Positions 18,101 through 25,504 of a DNA stretch of 64,000 nucleotides are shown here, piece by piece. The DNA comes from Arthrobacter sp. StoSoilA2 (GTDB lineage Bacteria > Actinomycetota > Actinomycetes > Actinomycetales > Micrococcaceae). The stretch lies in NCBI RefSeq assembly GCF_019977195.1, contig NZ_AP024643.1, positions 4,216,001 to 4,280,000 of the forward strand, read 5' to 3'. Position 1 is the first letter of the stretch. Every line of letters starts with the position of its first letter. The translations under genes and the position numbers were made by a program. Under the pieces are notes generated by a model, which ran no database searches, was not told the origin of the DNA, and worked only from the letters and a program-made list of their open reading frames with translations.

Positions 18101-18610
18101 CGGTCGTCCAAGCTGGATGTGCTGTTCGAACAGTTGGAGGATTTGATCTCCGAGGGCCACCGCGCCCTGATTTTCAGCCAGTTCACGGGCTTCCTGGGCA
18201 AGGTTCGGGAGCGTTTGGATGCCGAGGGCGTGGAGTATTGCTACCTCGATGGCAGCACCCGGAACCGTGGCGATGTGGTGAGCGAGTTCAAGAACGGGGC
18301 CGCTCCGGTGTTCCTGATTTCGCTGAAGGCCGGTGGCTTCGGGCTCAACCTCACTGAGGCGGATTACGTGTTCCTGCTGGATCCGTGGTGGAACCCGGCG
18401 TCCGAGGCACAGGCTGTGGACCGTACGCACCGCATCGGGCAGGCCCGCAACGTCATGGTCTACCGGTTGGTTGCGAAGGACACCATCGAAGAAAAGGTCA
18501 TGGCGCTGAAGGCCAAGAAGTCGCAGCTGTTCGCGGATGTGATGGAAGGCGACGCCCTGGCTGGTGGCTCGTTGACGGCGGAGGACCTGGCGGCGCTGTT
18601 CGCGGAATAG
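15155..18610 (+). CDS. SWIM-domain SNF2-family helicase
   Basis: 1151 residues. The SWIM zinc motif C-x-C-xn-C-x-H is at about residues 78-91 (CSCPVRKDCKH). A long middle region (about 100-640) is typical of bacterial SNF2 proteins. The helicase core starts near 670: motif I DDMGLGKT, Ia VVAPTSVVSNW, II LDEAQFVKN (DEAQ box), III ITGTPLENN, V LKAGGFGLNLTEADYV and VI QAVDRTHRIGQ. It is a DNA translocase with an unknown specific role, probably in DNA repair or nucleoprotein remodelling. The gene is complete and single. Confidence 0.93.
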   Translation: MPSHTDETWELAIQTPAINDRSLAAGLAYAMGSRVSGISFDSATGLLLGKVRGTGPQPYSTSAKLVRKPSGWSCTVGICSCPVRKDCKHVAALLFTAEDHPTIRAQLLSQAPGIQTSRLGSSEQGGAGRPAWEQALNRLIAKPGTAPSTAGIPLALQFEVEEPAAHFSYTGRRDPMRSVRQLKARPVMMGAKGKWIRGDVSWNNLSYISFRREFNEAHVEWLQTFLAAHGSSNGRQQPSGAMWLSLNDFAAKNLWTLLADATKAGIPLIHAAGSEPVHVETQPAVVGLSLARLEALNGKDGKQTPDGGLQLAPSVTVGGEQIDAGTVGFLGKPAYGIFFTHSGAEALPGVPQQNNLITLAPIEGGITDELLEFVTEGETLLIPAEDESRFLTSFYPKLRQSTPVKAADESVELPTLAVPTLSLLANYGTDHKVRLHWEWHYKSGTLVTAQPLWRHPDDRGYRDDLEEARILDSIGRPWDVVPALAESATGGWGAPRLAASAELSGLDTLAFTEEILPALKDLPDVVVETSGDIADYREAAEAPVVSISTKETASGDWFDLGIVITLEGEPVSFAAVFSALAAGMSRMLLPSGAYFSLDLPELHQLRALIDEARSLQDNPDNKDGTLQISRFQAGLWDELAQLGIVDEQAAAWREAVGGLLDDGVTGLPLPAGLNAELRPYQLEGFNWLSFLFKHSLGGVLADDMGLGKTVQAIALICAAKELAAAVDTADVGVADSPPRAPFLVVAPTSVVSNWAAEAQRFAPGLIVRTVGETFAKSGLSPVDALAGADVVITSYALFRIDYDAYASFQWAGLMLDEAQFVKNHQSKAYQCARKLPARFKLAITGTPLENNLMEFWALTSIVAPGLFPSPKRFAENYQKPVEKNGDSAQLAKLRRRVRPLMMRRTKEQVIKDLPPKQEQVLEVVLNPRHQKVYQTHLQRERQKILGLIDDVNKNRFTIFQSLTLLRQLSLDASLVDSSLSGVRSSKLDVLFEQLEDLISEGHRALIFSQFTGFLGKVRERLDAEGVEYCYLDGSTRNRGDVVSEFKNGAAPVFLISLKAGGFGLNLTEADYVFLLDPWWNPASEAQAVDRTHRIGQARNVMVYRLVAKDTIEEKVMALKAKKSQLFADVMEGDALAGGSLTAEDLAALFAE

Positions 18611-18680
18611 TCGCTGCTTGGCTGTAGACTCTCCCCGGCCCAAGAATGTGGTCGCTGGCACATCAATAGGGGGAGCTGCA

Positions 18681-20852
18681 GTGACCACTCTGCTGTTTTC
18701 GACGCAAGAACATTTGAGGGCCCGTTCGAAGGGACTCCTGCGGACTCTTTCCGCTACGCTGCTTGCCGTGAGCCTGACGGCCGCCGCTCTGTTCGGAATG
18801 GCGTCGCCGGCACAGGCGGACGTGCGCGTCGCAGACATCGTGACAGGCAGCGGGCCCGACACCACCGTAGTGAACCCAGTGACGAACAAAATCTACGTCT
18901 CGCATCTGGGCAGCCCCTACATCTTGGTGGTTGATGGGGCCACCAATGTTGCTACAAGCATCCCGCTCCCCGGTCTGTCTACAGGCCTGGCCATCAATAC
19001 TGTCACCAACAAGATCTATGCATCCGTGAACGGGACAATCCTTGCCATCGACGGCGCAAGCAACGCTGTCGCCGTTGTGTACTCGGGCCCTGGCGTTGGG
19101 AAATTGTTGGTCAACGAGACGACCAACCAGATCTTCGCCCGAGGCGGCGGACCCGACAGTGTTCTCATTTTCGACGCCGCCACTAAGGCAACCGCGACGG
19201 TGGCGGTGGGAACCTACTCGTCCGACATGGCCCTGAATCCTGTCACTAACAAGGCGTATGTAACGGATGCGGACAGCAACACAGTTTTCGTCATCGACGG
19301 GACCCGTAAGACGTCGACTCCAGTGGCGGTAGGGGAGCGACCCTTTCACGTTGCCGTGAACTCCGCGACCAACAAGATCTATGTGAGCAATGAGCAAAAC
19401 AGCCTCAGTAGCGGATACATCGTTAACGTCATTGACGGCGTCACCAACGCCGTTACTGATATTGGCATCACTGACGCACCTGGCGCCCTTGCAGTAAACG
19501 AGAAGACAAACAAGGTTTACGTTTCAACGGGCGCCTATTACCTGTCCGAATTGGACGGAGCAACGAACAAAGTCAGGAAATTCGAATACGGCGACTTCCT
19601 GGACTCCCCCGTCAGCCTGGTTGTCAACGAAACCACCAACAAGGTCTACGGTGTCATTCCAAACCGCGGCAAACTGATCGTACTTCGCGCCAGCACTGGC
19701 GTCTTTGAAATCATCCAGGTGGGCAACTGGCCTCAAGTGGCGGCCGTCAACGAGGTAACAAATAAAACCTACGTCGCAAACCAGACAGGCGGCGCACTTT
19801 CAGTCATCGACGGCGCTGACGCTCCTCCAGCATTTACGGCAAGCCAGCCGCCCGTAGCGGCAACGGTAGGCTCTGCCTACAAATACACCTTCCAAGCGAA
19901 GGGCTCGCCAGCACCTAAATTCTCTGTCTACGCGGGCACTTTGCCTCCAGGGCTGACCCTGGACAAGCAGACCGGCGTTCTTTCCGGCATCGCAACCAAG
20001 GCGGGGACCTACAAAGTCCAGGTGGCTGCGTCCAATGGTGTCAGCCCCTCAGCCTTCAGCAAGTGGTTCGCGATCACGGTCAACGCTGCCAAGAACGATT
20101 TCACCTCCGATGGCAAAGCCGACACCCTGGCCCGGGACTCGGCAGGCACCCTATGGCTATACGCGGGCGACACAGGCGGTCACTTCCTGCCCCGTGTTCA
20201 AGTTGGTTCCGGCTGGAACGCCATGACATCGCTCGTGGCTCCAGGCGACCTCAACGGTGACGCCAAGCCGGACGTCCTTGCACGTGACGCAGCCGGAGTC
20301 CTGTGGCTTTACCCAAGCAACGGGTACGGCGAATGGTACCCCCGGATCCAGGTCGGTGCCGGTTGGAATGTCATGACCTCAATCGTGGGCCCTGGCGACT
20401 TCAACGGCGACGGCAAGCACGATGTCTTAGCCAGGGACTCTTCAGGGACATTGTGGCTGTATCCGGGTAACGGTGCTGCCGGGTGGCTCCCTCGGGTCGC
20501 GGTCGGCTCAGGCTGGAATGCGATGGACAAGATCGTGGGCCCCGGAGACTTCAATGGAGACGGCAAGCACGATGTCTTCGCCATCGATACCGGGGGCACG
20601 TTGTGGCTCTACCCCGGCAACGGCACAAGCGGCTGGCTCCCCCGCGTCCAGGTGGGTTCGGGCTGGAACTCCATGACCGCCGTCGTTGGTCCCGGCGACT
20701 TCAACAGCAACTTCCTACCGGACGGCACAGCCGACCTCCTGGCCCGCGATATTGAAGGCGTCCTCTGGCACTACCCCGGCGACGGCAAGGGTGGCTGGAT
20801 GCCGCGCTTCGCTGTTGGTTGGGGATGGGGCGTCATGACGGCTGTTCTCTAG
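18681..20852 (+). CDS. Secreted YVTN propeller / Ig-like / VCBS repeat protein
   Basis: 723 residues from GTG 18681, which has AGGGGGAG nine bases upstream; a longer start at 18618 lacks this and would delay the signal peptide. The signal peptide ends SPAQA (about residue 47). Residues about 48-390 carry eight blades with VTNKIYV/TTNKVYG motifs (YVTN propeller). Residues about 395-475 form a putative Ig domain (GSPAPKFSVYAGTLPPGLTL, GVLSGIATKAGTY; He_PIG type). Residues about 480-723 hold VCBS/FG-GAP repeats almost identical in style to those of 921-2882. It is probably surface-exposed; no catalytic motif. Confidence 0.87.
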   Translation: MTTLLFSTQEHLRARSKGLLRTLSATLLAVSLTAAALFGMASPAQADVRVADIVTGSGPDTTVVNPVTNKIYVSHLGSPYILVVDGATNVATSIPLPGLSTGLAINTVTNKIYASVNGTILAIDGASNAVAVVYSGPGVGKLLVNETTNQIFARGGGPDSVLIFDAATKATATVAVGTYSSDMALNPVTNKAYVTDADSNTVFVIDGTRKTSTPVAVGERPFHVAVNSATNKIYVSNEQNSLSSGYIVNVIDGVTNAVTDIGITDAPGALAVNEKTNKVYVSTGAYYLSELDGATNKVRKFEYGDFLDSPVSLVVNETTNKVYGVIPNRGKLIVLRASTGVFEIIQVGNWPQVAAVNEVTNKTYVANQTGGALSVIDGADAPPAFTASQPPVAATVGSAYKYTFQAKGSPAPKFSVYAGTLPPGLTLDKQTGVLSGIATKAGTYKVQVAASNGVSPSAFSKWFAITVNAAKNDFTSDGKADTLARDSAGTLWLYAGDTGGHFLPRVQVGSGWNAMTSLVAPGDLNGDAKPDVLARDAAGVLWLYPSNGYGEWYPRIQVGAGWNVMTSIVGPGDFNGDGKHDVLARDSSGTLWLYPGNGAAGWLPRVAVGSGWNAMDKIVGPGDFNGDGKHDVFAIDTGGTLWLYPGNGTSGWLPRVQVGSGWNSMTAVVGPGDFNSNFLPDGTADLLARDIEGVLWHYPGDGKGGWMPRFAVGWGWGVMTAVL

Positions 20853-20860
20853 GACTATCG

Positions 20861-20889
20861 ACGGCGGCCTTCCGCGGGGAGGCCGCCGT
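20861..20889. terminator. Hairpin terminator after the propeller protein
   Basis: ACGGCGGCCT (20861-20870) and its exact complement AGGCCGCCGT (20880-20889) flank a nine-base loop, eight bases after the stop at 20852. Confidence 0.8.
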
Positions 20890-21042
20890 ACACCCTCGCG
20901 CTTCGATACTGAGTCCGGATCCATCATTTTGAACGCGCTTCTTTGCCTCCGGCAACTGGTCCCCTCACATCCGTATAGCTATCAGTGGACGTGACCCACA
21001 AAACGTGACGGATGGAGCCAGTGGCGGCCGCTCAAAACAAAG

Positions 21043-22221
21043 TCAGTCGTCCAACCGCACCCCGCGCAGCAACAGCATCGTTCCGCTCACGGCCACAGCG
21101 GACGCCAGGAACACACCCGCAGCACCGAGACCTACCGCCACAACACCGATGGCGCTCGGCAGGACAACTTGCCCCACCCTGTTCCCGGCGAGCCTCAAGG
21201 CCAGCGCACGTCCGCGTTGGCCTTCGGGCGCTTGGGCCGACAACCAGGACATGGTCAGCGGCTGTCCGATTCCCAGCCCGAGGCCCAGGAAAGCCATGAC
21301 GACGAACAGCAACCACATCGGCATCGGAATGGCAGCTACTGCCAGCGAGACCGTGGAAACCGCAAGGCTCAGGACCAGCAACCTCATCCGCCCCAACTTC
21401 CGGGACATGCTGCCAAGCCCAATCCGGGAGACCATCGAGAACGCGGCGCGAACAGTCAGCATGAGACCGACTGTGGCCGCGGTAAGACCCCGCTCAGCGC
21501 CAAGCGCAGGCAGGTAGACCACCGTAAGATCCACCACTGCCAGGACGGTTGCACTCGTTGCCAATGCCCGGACCACGCCCGGCGTTCTCAACAAGGAGAT
21601 GGCACCGCCGTTGGGGCTGTCCGCTGTTTTGGCCTTGTCCCTCCGGCCACTGACTTGGCCAGAGATAACGAACGTGGTCAGGAACAGCACCAGGCCCATG
21701 GCCGTCGCGAGAAGGAAGATCGCGTTCGTATCCGGGCGGACAGAGGCGCCGCCCACCAAGGAAATCGCCAACGGCCCAAGTGCCTGGCCCAGCGACGCGG
21801 CGAACGTCAGGTACCCGAAGGCTGAATCGAGCCGGGTGGAGTTGGCATTGTTCGCAACCACCGCCTGCTGCCCCACCACGCAAGCCAACTGGCCGGCGCC
21901 AAGAAGCGCAGTTCCGGCCACCAACGCAGGAACCGACGTTCCGAACAACAGCAGAAAAGCGGAACAACCCAGCACGACGGCGGAGCCGATCGCCATGAGG
22001 CGACGCTCACCGAGGCGGTCCACCAGTCCGCCGATCGGCAGCGCGAGGAGTAGCGGGAAGACTGCATAACTGGCAGCGAGAAGACCGAGTGCAAACCCGG
22101 GGACATCGAGTTCCAGTGCCCGGTAGCTGGTGGCTGGCCGCACCAGGAACGTGACTGCCTGGATGAGTGCGGAGTGGATCAGAAGTGCAAGGGACGAGCG
22201 TCGCCCGAGTTCGCCAATCAT
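21043..22221 (-). CDS. MFS transporter
   Basis: 392 residues with about 12 hydrophobic segments. The loop 2-3 motif is GGLVDRLGERRLMAIG, the second-half equivalent is GLGSMSRKLGRMRLLV, and APEGQRGRALALRLAGNRVG follows. It fits drug/metabolite MFS proteins; the substrate is unknown. Its ATG overlaps the stop of the GntR gene by four bases (ATGA), so regulator and transporter are translated together from the promoter before the GntR gene. Confidence 0.88.
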   Translation of the reverse strand: MIGELGRRSSLALLIHSALIQAVTFLVRPATSYRALELDVPGFALGLLAASYAVFPLLLALPIGGLVDRLGERRLMAIGSAVVLGCSAFLLLFGTSVPALVAGTALLGAGQLACVVGQQAVVANNANSTRLDSAFGYLTFAASLGQALGPLAISLVGGASVRPDTNAIFLLATAMGLVLFLTTFVISGQVSGRRDKAKTADSPNGGAISLLRTPGVVRALATSATVLAVVDLTVVYLPALGAERGLTAATVGLMLTVRAAFSMVSRIGLGSMSRKLGRMRLLVLSLAVSTVSLAVAAIPMPMWLLFVVMAFLGLGLGIGQPLTMSWLSAQAPEGQRGRALALRLAGNRVGQVVLPSAIGVVAVGLGAAGVFLASAVAVSGTMLLLRGVRLDD

Positions 22222-22883
22222 TCGACCACAAGGCCCGCGCCTGAAATGGCACGCAACGTCTCGTCACGGGCGGCGATGACGTGGTCGAACGCGATCTTCG
22301 CTGCCTTGTCTGGCTTCTTTGAGGCTATGGCTTCCACCAGTACGCGGTGGTCGGCAAGGGCCTGTTCCCGGCGCTCACCGGAATTGTTGGTGAAATGCCG
22401 GTATCGCTCAACCTGGCTGGAGATCTGGTCATGGAAGCGTTGTGCCCAGGAATTTCCGGCGATCCCAGCGATGGTGGCGTGCAATGTCACGCCGTATTTC
22501 ATGGCTTCATCAGCGAATTCCACCATGGCCGCATTTCGTTCAAGAATGCCCTGCAGCTTTTCGATATCTTCACTAGTTGCCTTGGCGCACGCTTCCCGTG
22601 CCATCAACGATTCCAGTGCTGCCCGAACGTCGTACAGTTCGGCAATCACCGTCTCATCCAGCGCTGGAACCACCACTCCCCCGGTTGCCTGTTGCTCCAG
22701 GAGGCTCTCCGAAATCAGACGCCGGATAGCTTCCCTCAGCGGGGTTCGGCTGACTTGCAGCGCAGTAGCCATGGCCGGCTCGTAAACACGCTCACCTGGC
22801 TTGAGCTCCAAGCTGAGGATCCGGCGTTTGAGCTCGCTGTAGACCAGGTGTGCCCCTGTGTTCCGTGGTTGTTGATGGGCCAT
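22218..22883 (-). CDS. GntR-family regulator, FCD (FadR) subfamily
   Basis: 221 residues from ATG 22883 (GGAA eight bases upstream). The winged helix GERVYEPAMATALQVSRTPL (about 31-50, then REAIRRL) is followed by an all-helical FCD ligand domain (LYDVRAALESLMAREAC, HATIAGIAGNSW, DHRVLVEAI). FCD regulators bind carboxylic acids and repress transport or catabolic genes. It overlaps and probably controls the MFS gene downstream and its own promoter, which contains TGTATACA repeats. Confidence 0.9.
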   Translation of the reverse strand: MAHQQPRNTGAHLVYSELKRRILSLELKPGERVYEPAMATALQVSRTPLREAIRRLISESLLEQQATGGVVVPALDETVIAELYDVRAALESLMAREACAKATSEDIEKLQGILERNAAMVEFADEAMKYGVTLHATIAGIAGNSWAQRFHDQISSQVERYRHFTNNSGERREQALADHRVLVEAIASKKPDKAAKIAFDHVIAARDETLRAISGAGLVVE

Positions 22884-22912
22884 ACGGCTTCCTTGGCTTG
22901 GGTGTGTGTACT

Positions 22913-22928
22913 TGTATACATCTATACA
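22913..22928. promoter_or_regulatory. Candidate GntR operator
   Basis: TGTATACA (a perfect palindrome, 22913-22920) is followed at once by the similar TCTATACA (22921-22928), 30 bases upstream of the regulator's ATG. FCD-type GntR proteins commonly bind short T-G/A-C palindromes of this sort. Confidence 0.55.
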
Positions 22929-22943
22929 TTGCGCGCGAAGCCA

Positions 22944-23012
22944 ACGCAACGCGGGGTCACTTACGGCCCATGTTCTCGGCGATAACCGGCCGTAAGTGAC
23001 CCCGCGTTGCGT
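22944..23012. repeat. 25-bp-arm inverted repeat
   Basis: A perfect 25-base arm starting ACGCAACGCGGGGTCACTTA (22944-22968) and its complement (22988-23012) surround a 19-base loop. It lies in the 485-base gene-free stretch 22884-23367. It differs in sequence from the four 66-base palindromes but is of the same size class. It is on the promoter side of the GntR gene, so it is not that gene's terminator. Confidence 0.85.
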
Positions 23013-23125
23013 AATCCGCTGATTCGCTGGTCCGCCAAGGGTGCCGAAGCCGGGCGCTCAAGGTAAGTTTCGACGTCGGGCCTTACCTGGGCACACCGCC
23101 GACGCCGTCCGGGACTTCTCTTCGA

Positions 23126-23245
23126 TCATGTGAGAGAGCATCCCGGATTATGGGCGGTCATCTGAGAGAGCATCCCGGATTATGGGCGGTCATCTGAGAG
23201 AGCATCCCGGATTAAGGGCGGTGATGTGAGAGAGCATCCAGGGTT
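23126..23245. repeat. 32-base tandem repeat, three copies plus a partial
   Basis: Units at 23126-23157, 23158-23189 and 23190-23221 begin TCATSTGAGAGAGCATCCCG and end GGATTAWGGGCGG; a partial fourth runs 23222-23245. There is no spacer, so it is not a CRISPR array. Spaced copies of a protein-binding site or the end of a lost insertion sequence are possible. The rest of the gap 22884-23367 holds only the GntR operator, the 25-bp palindrome, a small AGGTAAG/CTTACCT repeat near 23060-23088 and the terminator at 23303. Confidence 0.9.
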
Positions 23246-23302
23246 GCCTGACCCGAATCGGTTTCTGTCGCACATCCCAACGTCTTTTCCGGTTCCAGAC
23301 GC

Positions 23303-23335
23303 AAGAAGGGGACCAGCTCAGCTGGTCCCCTTCTT
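23303..23335. terminator. Terminator of the small lipoprotein gene
   Basis: AAGAAGGGGACCAG (23303-23316) and its exact complement (23322-23335) flank a five-base loop, 33 bases beyond the stop of the minus-strand lipoprotein gene. On the minus strand it reads as a GC-rich stem ending in a weak pyrimidine run. Confidence 0.85.
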
Positions 23336-23367
23336 CGCGTTCATTGGCCGTTAGGCAGCGGGCGTCA

Positions 23368-23706
23368 TTAGCCGCGGCAGAGTTCACCGTACTTGGTGCC
23401 GGCTTCCTGGTAGGCGGCGGAGAGCTCGCCCATCTTTTTCTCGTCCGGGGATTCCTTCACGAGCTCATCCGAGTATTCAAGGATGGCCGTGACCACGGGC
23501 TTCATTTCGTTGGAGGCAACGGGTTCAATGGGGCGGATGGCGTTTGCGACGCGAATGGTCGCGGTCTTGCTGGCGTTGCTCGGGAGGCTGGCAACGGCGA
23601 CACCCACCCGGTCACACGTTTCTGCGGTGGTCAGCTGCGGCGAGGAGCAGGCTGATGCCGTGGCAAGCAGCCCGGCAGCGATCAGGACAGTGGTGAGTTT
23701 CTTCAT
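23368..23706 (-). CDS. Small secreted lipoprotein of unknown function
   Basis: 112 residues from ATG 23706 (GAGGGA six bases upstream). The lipoprotein signal peptide ends ATASAC (C20), followed by an 90-residue helical, charged domain with two Cys (about C31 and C110) that could form a disulfide. No family was recognised. It has its own terminator at 23303 and is divergent from the gene at 23816. Confidence 0.8.
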   Translation of the reverse strand: MKKLTTVLIAAGLLATASACSSPQLTTAETCDRVGVAVASLPSNASKTATIRVANAIRPIEPVASNEMKPVVTAILEYSDELVKESPDEKKMGELSAAYQEAGTKYGELCRG

Positions 23707-23815
23707 GATTCCCTCAATAGTCGGCGCGTCCCTTCGATTGTAAACAGTGCAGGGGCGAGGCCGCGCATTGGGACCCCTACCGAACAGCACGCCTCCCTGG
23801 CCTAGGCTGGAGAAC

Positions 23816-24436
23816 ATGGCGATCATTCACAAGGCAACCCTGTCCCCGTCCAAGCTCGAACTCATCGCTGGATACCTGCCGACGCAGCCCTGGTTCAGCC
23901 ACGAAGGGGCCCCGGAGCTCATTGGGGCCTACCGTTTTGACGACCCCGCCGGCGAGGTGGGGCTCGAGACGCATGTGGTCGCCGCTGGCGAGCGCATCTA
24001 CCAGGTACCCCTGAGCTACAGGGGCTACGAACTGGCCGGCGCCCAGGAATGGCTCATCGGCACCATGGACCACTCCGTCCTTGGCAAGCGGTGGGTCTAT
24101 GACGCCTGCGCAGATCCCGTTTACGTCAAAGCCCTGGCCACGGCTATCCTCACGGGCCAGGAAGAGGCCGCGCTGATCGTCGACGGCGAGCCTGAGCCCC
24201 GGCCCAGCTCCGTCAATGTGAAGGGAAGCGGAACGCTCGACGCCGGTGTCCCCGCCTTGAGTGCCTCGGCCCCCGTGTCGGGCAGTGGCGTGACCATCAT
24301 TGACGCAGGTGAGCTTCGCTTGAAGGTTGCCAGGGTGGTGGATGTCGCGGCTGAGCTCCACAACGAGTTGACCCTCAGCGGCAAGTGGGCCGGACTGGAG
24401 AACCCCGTGGAGCTGGCAGCCATAATCCCGGCCTGA
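23816..24436 (+). CDS. Maltokinase N-terminal-cap-like protein
   Basis: 206 residues. The N-terminus (AIIHKATLSPSKLELIAGYL, then PTQPWF) and the following beta-rich region (GAYRFDDPAGEVGLETHVVA, QVPLSYRGYELAG, EWLIGTMDHSVLGKRWVYDA) match the N-terminal cap domain of mycobacterial maltokinase, but the kinase domain itself is absent. Stand-alone cap proteins of this type are found in actinobacteria; their role is unknown. The assignment is by recognition of the N-terminal pattern. The start is ATG 23816; an upstream in-frame ATG at 23747 lies in the promoter region. Confidence 0.75.
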   Translation: MAIIHKATLSPSKLELIAGYLPTQPWFSHEGAPELIGAYRFDDPAGEVGLETHVVAAGERIYQVPLSYRGYELAGAQEWLIGTMDHSVLGKRWVYDACADPVYVKALATAILTGQEEAALIVDGEPEPRPSSVNVKGSGTLDAGVPALSASAPVSGSGVTIIDAGELRLKVARVVDVAAELHNELTLSGKWAGLENPVELAAIIPA

Positions 24437-24463
24437 AAAGAGCGCTGCGTTCAGGCACCTTTT
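24431..24463 (+). terminator. Terminator overlapping the stop of the cap-like gene
   Basis: GCCTGAA (24431-24437), a 12-base loop, TTCAGGC (24450-24456), then ACCTTTT. The stop codon is within the left arm. Confidence 0.65.
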
Positions 24464-24522
24464 GGTCCTGCAGCCCGCGGCGTAGTCTGGCAACGGGGCC
24501 ATCTACTCCGTGAGGGGTTCAT

Positions 24523-24981
24523 ATGTACAAAGCACAAAACATCATTCCCGCAGTGCAGGACCTCGCAGCCGAGTGGGTGAAGCACGCAGCGGAGGGCACG
24601 TCGTCGCAAGCCGACGCAGTAGTGGGGTGGGCGTTATCCCGGATCAATCACGCCGATGTCCCGTCGGTGGTGCACGGCGTAATGCTCACGCTGACCGGGA
24701 ACCGTAAAGCCGCAAAGAGGGCTCGGCGCACCGCAGCCAGAGCGGTCAAAAGGGCGACGCAAACTTTGAGTCGTCGAACCAGTCAGCGGAATTCCCCGCG
24801 TGCCGGGTGGTTGGTTGCTTTGGCAGTTGGTGGCGTCGGCGCGGGCCTGGTGCTGGCGTGGCGAATGATGGTGCCTCCCGGCGAGCCGTCCCCTGCCAAG
24901 CCGGCCACGCCAACGGCGAATCCGTCCACGTCCAATGACCCCGCTGGTACGTCTGCGGACGTGCCGCCGGAGACGTACTAA
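24523..24981 (+). CDS. Single-pass membrane protein of unknown function
   Basis: 152 residues. Residues 1-60 form an amphipathic helical region (NIIPAVQDLAAEWVKHAAEG). A strongly basic stretch follows (RKAAKRARRTAARAVKRA, about residues 62-79), then one membrane helix (about 92-112) and a Pro/Thr/Ser-rich tail. The positive-inside rule puts the basic part in the cytoplasm and the tail outside. GAGGGG lies upstream of ATG. No family was recognised. Confidence 0.7.
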   Translation: MYKAQNIIPAVQDLAAEWVKHAAEGTSSQADAVVGWALSRINHADVPSVVHGVMLTLTGNRKAAKRARRTAARAVKRATQTLSRRTSQRNSPRAGWLVALAVGGVGAGLVLAWRMMVPPGEPSPAKPATPTANPSTSNDPAGTSADVPPETY

Positions 24982-24982
24982 G

Positions 24983-25045
24983 AGCCGGCAGATTTCTACC
25001 GGCTGGCGGGACGCCTAGCTCGGAGGCTGGACGCCTAGCTCGGAG
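24983..25045. repeat. Small hairpin and 17-base direct repeat
   Basis: AGCCGG (24983-24988) pairs with CCGGCT (24999-25004) just after the stop at 24981, a weak terminator candidate. GGACGCCTAGCTCGGAG then occurs twice (25009-25025 and 25029-25045). Confidence 0.5.
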
Positions 25046-25066
25046 CTGGGCTAGACCCGTGCTGGG

Positions 25067-25369
25067 CTAGCCCGGCCTGCCCTCATCGTGTCGCCGCGTC
25101 CTTCTCCTAAGGACCATCCTGCTGAACAGTAAGTAGGCGCCTGTTCCAGCGAGCAGGAACCCGACCACACCCACAAGGACGAGTTGTGTGATGATCCCGG
25201 CAATGACCATTGCAAAACCGGCCAAAACTGCCAGGACACCAAAAACTGAGCGCGCCACCGCACCGCGCGGCCGCCCCGACTTCAGCTGAAGGTCCAAGTC
25301 AGGATCCGATGAAGCGAGATCCCGCTCAAGCTCTTCCAAACTCCTGCGCTCTTCATCCGACAACGACAT
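25067..25369 (-). CDS. DUF3040 small membrane protein
   Basis: 100 residues. The N-terminus MSLSDEERRSLEELERDLAS is the DUF3040 signature. Two membrane helices follow (about 42-62 and 64-84), then a basic tail (RRRTRRHDEG). DUF3040 proteins are widespread small actinobacterial membrane proteins of unknown function. The gene stands alone, with 135 bases upstream that contain nothing recognisable. Confidence 0.88.
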   Translation of the reverse strand: MSLSDEERRSLEELERDLASSDPDLDLQLKSGRPRGAVARSVFGVLAVLAGFAMVIAGIITQLVLVGVVGFLLAGTGAYLLFSRMVLRRRTRRHDEGRPG

Positions 25370-25504
25370 CGGAATCTTCCCTCACTACACGAGCATGGGA
25401 CGCTTTCCAGCGCCTACACGCCAACCACCAGCACGTGCACTTCTTGCCGTGCCATGACATTATTATCGTCCTTTTCCGGCCACTATCCACAGCATAAGGA
25501 AGCC

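Noticed and set aside
22944..23012. Fifth copy of the 66-base palindrome family
   Set aside because: The length is 69 bases, the ends and the TTTTG-N6-CAAAA centre are missing, and it is not near a stop codon.
23126..23245. CRISPR array
   Set aside because: The 32-base units follow each other without spacers and no cas gene is in the window.
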